Part shown: piece by piece, positions 6,713 through 12,925 of the stretch
Layout: every line of letters begins with the position of its first letter
Numbering within the stretch: position 1 is the stretch's first letter
Assembly (NCBI GenBank): GCA_003224665.1
Contig: QHZM01000212.1
Location: forward strand, 1 to 12,925
Origin: Acidobacteriota bacterium
GTDB taxonomy: Bacteria > Acidobacteriota > Terriglobia > UBA7540
DNA: 12,925 bases
Reading direction: 5' to 3'
The notes under the pieces: generated by a model
Databases searched by the model: none
What the model was told of the DNA's origin: nothing
What the model saw: the letters and a program-made list of their open reading frames with translations, nothing else
Translations under genes and position numbers: made by a program

Positions 6713-7462
6713 ATGTTGAATGTCTATCCGGACCTCCCAGCCTTGGCCCGAGTCGTAGCCGGCGAAGTCGCGGAACTGGCTCGCGCTGCGATTCAAGGCA
6801 AGGGACGGTTCACGGTCGCATTGGCGGGCGGCAACACCCCTCGCAGTCTTTACGCGCTGCTTGCTCGCGAATATGCCGAACAGATTTCTTGGTCAGCGGT
6901 GCACCTCTTCTGGGCCGACGAGCGGTACGTCCCGCTCGAAGACCCGCGAAGCAACTACAAGATGGCCCGGGAAATTTTGCTCCATCACGTATCAATCCCG
7001 CCCCAGAACATTCATCCCATGCCCACGAACTTTCCCGTCCCTGAAGACGCCGCGCGCGCCTATGAAAAAACGCTCAAAGAACACTTCCCCGCCCCCTGGC
7101 CCGAGTTCGATCTTGTCCTGCTCGGACTCGGTCCCGATGGGCACACCGCGTCCTTATTCCCTGGAACGTCCGCACTCGCCGAAGGAATAAAGTGGGTCGT
7201 GGCCGTTCGGGCGCCGGTCGAACCTCCCGTGCGTTTATCGCTTACCTTTCCTGTCCTGAACCACGCCTCGCATATTTTTTTCCTTGTCTCAGGTTCTGAA
7301 AAAGCCGATGCGGTCCGCCGCGCTCTGGCCGCTCCACCCGATCCGATAACGTGCCCCGCCAGCGCCGTCCGCCCTCTTCGAGGAGCCGCGCGCTGGTGGC
7401 TGGACGAAAGCGCCGCGGCATATGTCTCGCCTTCGAAGGCGCGCGATGCCGAGAATCCATGA
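6713..7462 (+). CDS. pgl: 6-phosphogluconolactonase (DevB/SOL type)
   Basis: A 249-residue cytoplasmic enzyme that hydrolyses 6-phosphogluconolactone to 6-phosphogluconate, the second step of the oxidative pentose phosphate pathway. It shows the phosphate-binding ALAGGNTPRSLYALL (36-50), FWADERYVPLEDPRSNY (66-82), and the catalytic LLGLGPDGHTASLFPG (136-151) with H144, followed by SLTFPVLNHASHIFFLVSG. Length and motif order are typical of the glucosamine-6-phosphate isomerase/6-phosphogluconolactonase fold. The DGHTASLFPG loop points to lactonase and not to a deaminase. The start is set at ATG 6713, which gives the family's usual N-terminus; a TTG at 6686 would add nine residues and sit 4 nt after the HAD stop. 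Neither has a strong ribosome site, so coupling to the upstream gene is likely. It is the third gene of the cluster; no zwf or gnd is visible in the window. Confidence 0.94.
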   Translation: MLNVYPDLPALARVVAGEVAELARAAIQGKGRFTVALAGGNTPRSLYALLAREYAEQISWSAVHLFWADERYVPLEDPRSNYKMAREILLHHVSIPPQNIHPMPTNFPVPEDAARAYEKTLKEHFPAPWPEFDLVLLGLGPDGHTASLFPGTSALAEGIKWVVAVRAPVEPPVRLSLTFPVLNHASHIFFLVSGSEKADAVRRALAAPPDPITCPASAVRPLRGAARWWLDESAAAYVSPSKARDAENP

Positions 7463-7547
7463 GTCGGGGACCTCGTACGATTCCCTGGGATGCAAAGACC
7501 GTCGAGCTCAATTATTCTGGTCTTATCTGACGGACGAGGTGCTGTGC

Positions 7548-8675
7548 TTGACCCGATCGGAAGATAAGCCACGCTGGGGACAACCGCCCTGGCGGATTGA
7601 CTTCGAGGCCGAGGCGCGGCCACTCCCCGAGGAAATTGACGTAGCCATCATCGGAGGCGGTTTCACGGGCCTTGCAGTCGCGGCGTGGTTGCGCCGCCTG
7701 GCACCGGAAAAGACTGTCGCGGTCCTCGAAGCCCAGCGTCTGGGCGCGGGCGCCAGCGGGCGCTCGGGCGGGCTTGCACTCGGGGACACCGCGGCGGGCG
7801 ACCTGCCTGGGCTCGGCGATGTGCTCGGCGGCTTCACAGACATCCTGCGCGAACTCGAAGTCGACTGCGACCAGCGGTTGCCTGGCGTCTGGGAGGTTGG
7901 CCACTCGAACGCATCCCCCGATTCACCCATCGAGTGGCGGGACTCCGGCGCTTTGCGCATCGTGGCGGAAGTCCCGGGCGGGACGGTTGATCCCGGCAAG
8001 CTGGTCAGCGGCCTGGCGCGCGCCGCACACCGGCACGGAGCGATTATCGCCGAACACTCTCCTGTTCGCGAGATCACCTCCAACGACCCGGTCGAACTTG
8101 CGGTGCCCGGCCGCGTGCTGCGGGCGCGTCAAGTTCTATTTGCCACGAATGCGCAATCCCTCGAGCTGAGTGACCTGGTCGGTTGGGCGCAGCCGAAGTT
8201 TACGCTGGCCGTTGCGACGCGGCCTCTTCGAGAAGACGAGCTCGAAGCGCTCGGGCTCCGCGACCGAAAGGCCTTTTACACAGTGGACCTGCCCTACCTG
8301 TGGGGATGCGTGTTGCCGGATCACAAAGTGGTCTGGGGAAGCGGCCTCGTCCACGTCGCCGACTGGCGAGAGCTCGATTCGATTGACGTCAGCGCGGGCC
8401 GGCCTGCCGAGCTGCTGGCGAGTCTCGAGCGACGCGTGCGCGGCCTCCACCCGGTCCTGCGCGACGTCAAGTTCTGCCATCGCTGGGGGGGACCCATCCT
8501 GATCGCCGAGTCCTGGCAACCCGTCTTCGCCCGCCACCCTCGTTGTCCGCAAGCGCTCATCCTCGGAGCCTACAGCGGACACGGCGTCGCCCTGTCGGTT
8601 TACCTCGCACGCTGGGCCGCCGAAGCCCTGCTCGGACAGAGAGAATTGCCCGACTGGGGCAAGCTGCAGCGGTAG
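7548..8675 (+). CDS. FAD-dependent oxidoreductase, DAO family (PuuB/glycine oxidase-like)
   Basis: A flavoprotein of about 375 residues. The N-terminal Rossmann motif is DVAIIGGGFTGLAV (from residue 31) with the ribose-binding acidic residue in VLEAQRLGAG (E61), then GASGRSGG. The C-terminal flavin site is GAYSGHGVALS at 340-350, close to the 'GYSGHGV' seen in gamma-glutamylputrescine and related amine oxidases. It probably oxidises an amine or amino acid with O2 or a quinone; the substrate cannot be read from the sequence. The frame is open from ATG 7422, overlapping pgl by 41 bp, with further ATG 7446. I prefer TTG 7548: GAGG lies at 7536-7539, 8 nt away, residues before it look unrelated to the family, and the resulting length is typical. 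It is last in the plus-strand cluster, ahead of a palindromic repeat. It may share the transcript but has no obvious link to sugar metabolism. Confidence 0.88.
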   Translation: MTRSEDKPRWGQPPWRIDFEAEARPLPEEIDVAIIGGGFTGLAVAAWLRRLAPEKTVAVLEAQRLGAGASGRSGGLALGDTAAGDLPGLGDVLGGFTDILRELEVDCDQRLPGVWEVGHSNASPDSPIEWRDSGALRIVAEVPGGTVDPGKLVSGLARAAHRHGAIIAEHSPVREITSNDPVELAVPGRVLRARQVLFATNAQSLELSDLVGWAQPKFTLAVATRPLREDELEALGLRDRKAFYTVDLPYLWGCVLPDHKVVWGSGLVHVADWRELDSIDVSAGRPAELLASLERRVRGLHPVLRDVKFCHRWGGPILIAESWQPVFARHPRCPQALILGAYSGHGVALSVYLARWAAEALLGQRELPDWGKLQR

Positions 8676-8731
8676 ACCCCCCGGGCGAAGCGCGCCACGC
8701 TCCCCTCGTCATGAACGCTGCGACTGGCTCA

Positions 8732-8792
8732 TTGTAGGGGCGCTCTATGAGCGCCGGTCTCTTCTTGCGACGGTCATAGACCGCCGCTACAA
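8732..8792. repeat. REP-like nested palindromic element between convergent genes
   Basis: Arms 8732-8756 and 8768-8792 are inverted copies matching at 21 of 25 positions around an 11-nt centre. The ends are TTGTAG and CTACAA. Each arm is itself a hairpin: GGCGCTC-TAT-GAGCGCC (8739-8755, perfect) and GACGGTC-ATA-GACCGCC (8769-8785, one wobble pair). The element can fold as one long stem or as two small hairpins. The position between two convergent stop codons fits a dispersed REP-type repeat acting as a bidirectional transcript end or 3' RNA stabiliser; no T-run is present. Its right end supplies the final Leu codon and TAG stop of the minus-strand gene. Other copies in the genome are expected but cannot be tested here. 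Confidence 0.75.
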
Positions 8793-11369
8793 CGGGAATG
8801 CTAGTTCCGCTTCAACGTAGTAGTCCAAGAAAGGGTCGGGATGGGTGTCGGCTCCGAGTTGCGTCATAAATGTCCGCCGACCCGCCAGCTTCATAACATC
8901 GGCTTCCCAACGCTCTGCGCCCGGCTGCCGCCTGAAGAGGGTGACGCGCGCTACTTCACCCCCCGCCGGAACAACCGCGAACACGCGCACAGCCTCGCTG
9001 CCTAAAAGCAGAGAAGAGCGCGTGGGAATAAAAACTCGCAAACGGGCGCCGGGATCCGGCTTCCGGACGCTCTCGAACAGTTCTTCCATTTCAGGTGGCA
9101 GTTCGCGCAGGAACTCTTTCATCGAAGCACGCAGTCGAAACAAAGCGAGTCGCTCATATTTATTGTGCATCGAGGCCAGAGTGCCCAGATCGTTCCGGGT
9201 GGTGACGATTTCCTGAAAATCGAGAAGCGCTTCGCGCACCTGCGGAGCGAGCTTGAGCCAGATCGGCACTCCCTCCGCCGAAACTTTCCGCCGGGCGTCC
9301 TCGGCCTTGCCTTCCTTTTTCAGCTCCCCGGCCTGCTGGAGGACCCGATGAAGGCGCGTCGCCAGGGACCAGGACTCGGAATAAGGCAATAGAAACTCAA
9401 CATGGCGGGCCAGGTAATTGAGTCGCTCATACTCCGCAGGGCTCGAGGCACTTTCCGTCAAGGCACGAAGCTGCCGAGCCACCTCCGCCTGAGAAGTCTT
9501 GATCTCCTGAGGTAGCTCGTAGCCGATCCAGAACTGGAACGCCTCGTCGTAATCCCCCGTATATTCGTGAATCTGGTGGTGGCCGTCTTTGATCTCTCCG
9601 GTGAAGGAACTTAGAATCAGCCTGTCGCGATCGGTTTTGTCGAGCACCTGGGCCAACCGCTCAGCCCGAGGACCGCGCGCCTGAACGGCGGCGAATCTCC
9701 GAAAATATTCGACGGGCTGGAGCGACTTGTCCCACGAGACCCGCGACTGGAAACCGGCGTTCACGTCCATGATGCGGTGTCGCCAGTGAATCCCGAGCAA
9801 GCCCTGGCAGCCAAACCTCTCTGCGCGACTGATGTCCTCGGCGGCGCGATAAACGTGAAGCTGGGGCAGCCACATCGCCGGATCGTCTTCGAGCCAGGGA
9901 ATCGGCCAGCGCTCGCGCCCTTCAAGCCTGGCGTACTCCTCGCTGGCCGGGTCCCAGCCCAGATTGTCGTTTAAAGAAGAAAAAATAATGTCTTCGGGCA
10001 GGCGCTGGTGAAAATAAGCGAAGTGCCGCACGACGCCGCCCCATCCGGAGATCACCAGGCGTTTTCGAGGGGCATGCCTCTTCAGAAAACTATGAGCCTG
10101 CTGGAAGGGGGCGATCGAAAGCGGAACGTTTTCTTTCTGGCTGGCCCAATTCATCTGCTCATCTTCCCAGAGCCAGACGTAGTCCACTGTCGGATACGCC
10201 TCCAGCAGGCGCGCCAACCGCGTTTCCAGGATATCTCGCGCTGCAACGGACTCCGGATCAATGCGTGGCCCGGGAAGCTTGGGATCTTTCGGCGCGAAAT
10301 GCGCTTCGGGTGGAGTAGCGCGATAAATTTCGTCCGGAATCTGATAGGGCTCAAAACCAACGCCGGTGCGGATCCCGAGCTTCTGCGCGTAGCTGAAGGC
10401 ATCCCCCCAGAGCTGTTGAGCGAATTCCTGGGCCTCCCAGGGGCTGGTGGCCTTCGTGGTAACTTCGGACCCGAACACCTCGCCGGAGTAAAAATCTGCG
10501 GCGCCCATTCCGAAGCGCGAGGTTCGCTCCGGCAAATAACCCCAGCGGTTCGTGGCGCTCGTGTCGGTAAACGCCAGGTGTCCTGCACCCGCGTACTCGA
10601 AAGAAAGAAAGGACTCCGTCCACTGGTTCGGACTGGAATAAACATGGATGCCGAGAGTGTTGAAGCGCATCCGCAGCATGGCTTCGAGATAAGCGCGGTG
10701 TTCTTCGCGATCGAAGACCGAAATGCAGTTCAAGAAATCCGGCCAGGGAAGCAACCCGCGCGTGTCGAAGCGGGGCTGGGCGCGCCACGGCTCGGTTGCG
10801 GAAGGCAAGTTGAGGGCCGTCGCGGGTTCGAGAGGATAGACCTCGCCATCCAATCCGAAGAATGCGCCTTGGCGCTCGAGAAAATCAAAGACCGCATACA
10901 GGACGGCTTGGGGCGTGGCTCCGGTCAAATGAACCCGACGTGGATCTCCCGCCTCTCGGGCCATCTCATAGGCCTCGGGACGCTTTAAAGCTTCCTTGTT
11001 GACCGCCAGCGTGAATACGAAATCCTTAGCCATAGCCCTGGGTTCAGCGCCAGAGATCGTCGCTTGGATCGGCTCGCGAATGAGCCCCAGGTTTCTCAGG
11101 CCGCGCGCCAGTTCCCGTGACGCAAGCAGTTCCTGAAATCCCGGATTGGGCGTGGTCAGTATCCAAACCGCTTGCCGGGGGTCGAACTTGGCCTGCATCT
11201 GCTGCAAGGTACCCCCGCTCGCCTGCGCAGAAGCCCCCGGAACGCCGGAACCGGAATGTGATCGCGGTCCCGAAATGGACTCGACGGGGATCGCCAAGGA
11301 TCCAGCGCCGACCAATGTGATGGAGCGCTGCATGAACCTTCGCCGGCTGATCCGATTCCTTGCCTTCAT
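8787..11369 (-). CDS. Tat-exported large protein with glycosidase-like architecture
   Basis: An 860-residue protein. The N-terminus MKARNRISRRRFMQRSITLV has a near-ideal twin-arginine motif (SRRRFMQ) followed by a hydrophobic stretch, so it is exported folded across the inner membrane. Residues from about 75 to 185 end in GATPQAVLYAVFDFLERQGA and resemble the non-catalytic beta-hexosaminidase-like domain found before the catalytic barrel in GH20, GH67 and GH115 enzymes. Residues from about 200 to 560 look like a TIM barrel: FDTRGLLPWPDF, MRFNTLGIHVYSSPNQW, VDYVWLWEDEQMNW (acidic cluster about 399-405) and GLLGIHWRHRIMD. A helical region and a small beta-sandwich follow to the end. I cannot assign a CAZy family; catalytic residues are guesses. 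The start at 11369 is supported by GGAGG at 11377-11381, 7 nt upstream; an ATG at 11444 would bury the Tat motif 25 residues in. It lies downstream of the GH2 gene on the same strand, probably in one operon. The stop lies inside a palindromic repeat. Confidence 0.85.
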   Translation of the reverse strand: MKARNRISRRRFMQRSITLVGAGSLAIPVESISGPRSHSGSGVPGASAQASGGTLQQMQAKFDPRQAVWILTTPNPGFQELLASRELARGLRNLGLIREPIQATISGAEPRAMAKDFVFTLAVNKEALKRPEAYEMAREAGDPRRVHLTGATPQAVLYAVFDFLERQGAFFGLDGEVYPLEPATALNLPSATEPWRAQPRFDTRGLLPWPDFLNCISVFDREEHRAYLEAMLRMRFNTLGIHVYSSPNQWTESFLSFEYAGAGHLAFTDTSATNRWGYLPERTSRFGMGAADFYSGEVFGSEVTTKATSPWEAQEFAQQLWGDAFSYAQKLGIRTGVGFEPYQIPDEIYRATPPEAHFAPKDPKLPGPRIDPESVAARDILETRLARLLEAYPTVDYVWLWEDEQMNWASQKENVPLSIAPFQQAHSFLKRHAPRKRLVISGWGGVVRHFAYFHQRLPEDIIFSSLNDNLGWDPASEEYARLEGRERWPIPWLEDDPAMWLPQLHVYRAAEDISRAERFGCQGLLGIHWRHRIMDVNAGFQSRVSWDKSLQPVEYFRRFAAVQARGPRAERLAQVLDKTDRDRLILSSFTGEIKDGHHQIHEYTGDYDEAFQFWIGYELPQEIKTSQAEVARQLRALTESASSPAEYERLNYLARHVEFLLPYSESWSLATRLHRVLQQAGELKKEGKAEDARRKVSAEGVPIWLKLAPQVREALLDFQEIVTTRNDLGTLASMHNKYERLALFRLRASMKEFLRELPPEMEELFESVRKPDPGARLRVFIPTRSSLLLGSEAVRVFAVVPAGGEVARVTLFRRQPGAERWEADVMKLAGRRTFMTQLGADTHPDPFLDYYVEAELAFPL

Positions 11370-11376
11370 ACGCTGA

Positions 11377-11381
11377 CCTCC
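11377..11381 (-). promoter_or_regulatory. Shine-Dalgarno placing the Tat-protein start
   Basis: GGAGG on the minus strand, 7 nt before ATG 11369-11367. It decides for this start over the upstream ATG at 11444, which has no comparable site. Confidence 0.75.
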
Positions 11382-11448
11382 GAAGCTCCAGAGCGGGGCT
11401 GGAAGCTCGCCTTTCCAGACTGCCTCCCAAGGATGGGTAAGCATCCCG

Positions 11449-12925
11449 CTAGGGGGACGTCGCTGTAACGGTGACGATACGCCGGCTCACCGTAGGCCCG
11501 GAGTGGCGTTGCCCTTCGGGGTAGGCTGCTGCTTTCAGCAGGCACTTCCCGGTCTTATTGGGGACCTGCAGATCGAATCGGTAATCCTGCTGGCCGAGCC
11601 CAGGAAGATCCAGAGCAAGCTCGCGGCGCGCGATTTCAGCACCCTCTTGCCCCTCCAGAGAAAGGATGAGCTTGCCCTTGACGGGTTCATTGTCGTCGTT
11701 GACCATCTTCACCACAAAGCTCCGATTCGAACCGGCCTCCAGCGTGGGTTGCCAGAAATTAATATAGACCCCGAGCGGTTTGAAGGCTTCACCCACGTAG
11801 TCCCTAAAATGCGGTTCCAGGTCAAGAGCCTCAACGTCCCGGAAGTGGTCGGAAGTGTAAGCTCCTGGATAGCTGGAAGTAAGATAAACGAAGTGCAGGA
11901 CGCCGGCGTAGTGGCGATAGGCGCGCCAGAACTCAGTCAACCCCGCCAGCAGATACGCGTTGAGCGAAAATCGTTCTTCCGGTGTTGCGTTCGATCCCAG
12001 GAGTTCTGAGTAAACCTTCTCGGTCAAGATTGTTGGGCTGCCGTCACGGTTAAGCCACAGCCAGCCGTATTCGTTGTTGATCATGGCGTGTCCCTGGGGA
12101 GGTCGCATGGAACTGGACTCCAGTCCGTTCATGCCCTCCAGGTCAGTCATGTGGAAAGGTTTGCCGAACCCCAGCGCGTTCCTGACAAACAAATACGGAT
12201 GGTCCTCGACGGGGTCGTCAGGACCGACGGGGCCATTGTAGCTGTTCTCCCAGGGCCGGTTGGAAAGGTCCAGCGGGCGGACGGCCGGAATAATCCTCTC
12301 CGCGAACACTTCATCCAACGTTTCGTTGTTGGCGTCCCAGATGACCACGCTGGGATGATTCCAGTTATCCCGCACCCATTCCCTGTACTGGCGGATCATT
12401 TCCTCGGCGTCCCATCGCCTGCTGTACCTTCCGCGCCACATCGGGTGCCCGGTCCACACGAAGAATTCGTTCTGGATGAGCAGGCCGGCCTCGTCGGCGA
12501 TGTCGAGCCACTGATCGGGCACCGGGCCTATGCAGAAGCGGAACGTATTCCAGCTCATCCGCTTGGGGATATCGACCAGCAGCTTCCTGACCCACTTTTC
12601 GTTCCAGGGCAAGCCCCCGGATTTGGGGTCCTCAAAGAAACGATGGAGCGTGATGTTGGAACCGCGCAGGAAGTACACCTTGCCGTTGAGGTACGCTCGT
12701 TTGGTGGCCGTGTCGAACCGAAACTCGCGCATGGCGAAACGGGTGGATGCGGTGTCACCGCCCGTGCTCGTCTCAAGCATGTACAGAAAGGGATGCTCCG
12801 GGGTCCACAGGTAGGCGTTCGGGACCCGGACGGTCTGGGTCCAGGACTTCTCCTCGCCGGGCTGCAATTCCGATCGCTCGACCGGAGCACGGGAAACCTC
12901 CTGCTGGTCCTTCCACGTGTTGACG
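11449..12925 (-). CDS. Glycoside hydrolase family 2 protein, 5' end outside window
   Basis: The frame stays open to the right edge, so the N-terminus (usually a signal peptide and a sugar-binding jelly-roll domain) is missing; 491 codons remain. The first about 70 residues are the end of the GH2 immunoglobulin-like domain (PNAYLWTPEHPFLYMLET), then the TIM barrel with LNGKVYFLRGSNITLHRFFE. The acid/base is expected at the Glu of VVIWDANNET (codon 12324-12322), and the nucleophile at the Glu of MINNEYGWLWL (codon 12072-12070). The last about 100 residues form an extra Ig-like domain. The enzyme should cleave terminal beta-linked sugars (galactoside, mannoside or glucuronide type); the specificity is not readable. 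A TTG at 12867 is in frame but is internal to the Ig domain and is not a plausible start. The TAG at 11451-11449 lies 79 bp before the next gene on the same strand, with which it probably forms a polysaccharide-degrading unit. Confidence 0.92.
   Translation of the reverse strand, partial: VNTWKDQQEVSRAPVERSELQPGEEKSWTQTVRVPNAYLWTPEHPFLYMLETSTGGDTASTRFAMREFRFDTATKRAYLNGKVYFLRGSNITLHRFFEDPKSGGLPWNEKWVRKLLVDIPKRMSWNTFRFCIGPVPDQWLDIADEAGLLIQNEFFVWTGHPMWRGRYSRRWDAEEMIRQYREWVRDNWNHPSVVIWDANNETLDEVFAERIIPAVRPLDLSNRPWENSYNGPVGPDDPVEDHPYLFVRNALGFGKPFHMTDLEGMNGLESSSMRPPQGHAMINNEYGWLWLNRDGSPTILTEKVYSELLGSNATPEERFSLNAYLLAGLTEFWRAYRHYAGVLHFVYLTSSYPGAYTSDHFRDVEALDLEPHFRDYVGEAFKPLGVYINFWQPTLEAGSNRSFVVKMVNDDNEPVKGKLILSLEGQEGAEIARRELALDLPGLGQQDYRFDLQVPNKTGKCLLKAAAYPEGQRHSGPTVSRRIVTVTATSP

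Noticed and set aside
10008..10988. 326-codon plus-strand open frame
   Set aside because: It lies wholly antisense to the well-supported 860-residue exported protein, has no recognisable domain or ribosome site, and is a typical shadow of GC-rich coding DNA.

Overview
The window is GC-rich (roughly 60 percent by eye), gene-dense bacterial chromosome with no phage, plasmid, CRISPR or RNA-gene signature. The gene content suits a free-living heterotroph of the Verrucomicrobiota or Acidobacteriota type: a fused transaldolase/glucose-6-phosphate isomerase, an exported FG-GAP/ASPIC-UnbV (CRTAC1) protein, a Tat-exported large glycosidase-like protein, a GH2 glycosidase, and a palindromic intergenic repeat. 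The phylum is inferred from gene families only and is not proven.

Layout, left to right. (1) 1-390, minus: the first 130 codons of a secreted glycosidase-like protein that leaves the window at the left edge. (2) 391-965: mostly non-coding, but holding the decayed 3' end of a GntR/FadR-type regulator (FCD domain) at 492-770, plus. (3) 966-2839, minus: a CRTAC1 family protein. It has a rho-independent terminator overlapping its stop codon. Its start is odd: a well-placed Shine-Dalgarno and ATG open a 13-codon reading frame that ends in an in-frame TAA directly before the TTG start of the main frame. (4) 2840-3227: a divergent intergenic region with a perfect hairpin in the leader of the next gene. 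(5) 3228-8675, plus: a tightly packed cluster of tal-pgi fusion, HAD-family phosphatase and 6-phosphogluconolactonase, followed by a DAO-family FAD oxidoreductase. (6) 8732-8792: a nested palindrome between convergent genes, which also supplies the last codon and stop of the gene to its right. (7) 8787-12925, minus: a Tat-exported large protein with a glycosidase-like architecture, preceded in the same direction by a GH2 glycosidase whose 5' end lies beyond the right edge.

The plus-strand cluster carries central sugar-phosphate metabolism: two fused steps linking the pentose phosphate pathway and glycolysis, the lactonase of the oxidative branch, and a sugar-phosphate phosphatase candidate. 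The flanking minus-strand genes look like export and polysaccharide breakdown functions that could feed it. I see no clearly new defence or mobile system. The least explained items are the palindromic repeat reading into a coding sequence, the stop-interrupted CRTAC1 leader, and the large Tat-exported protein of unassigned family.
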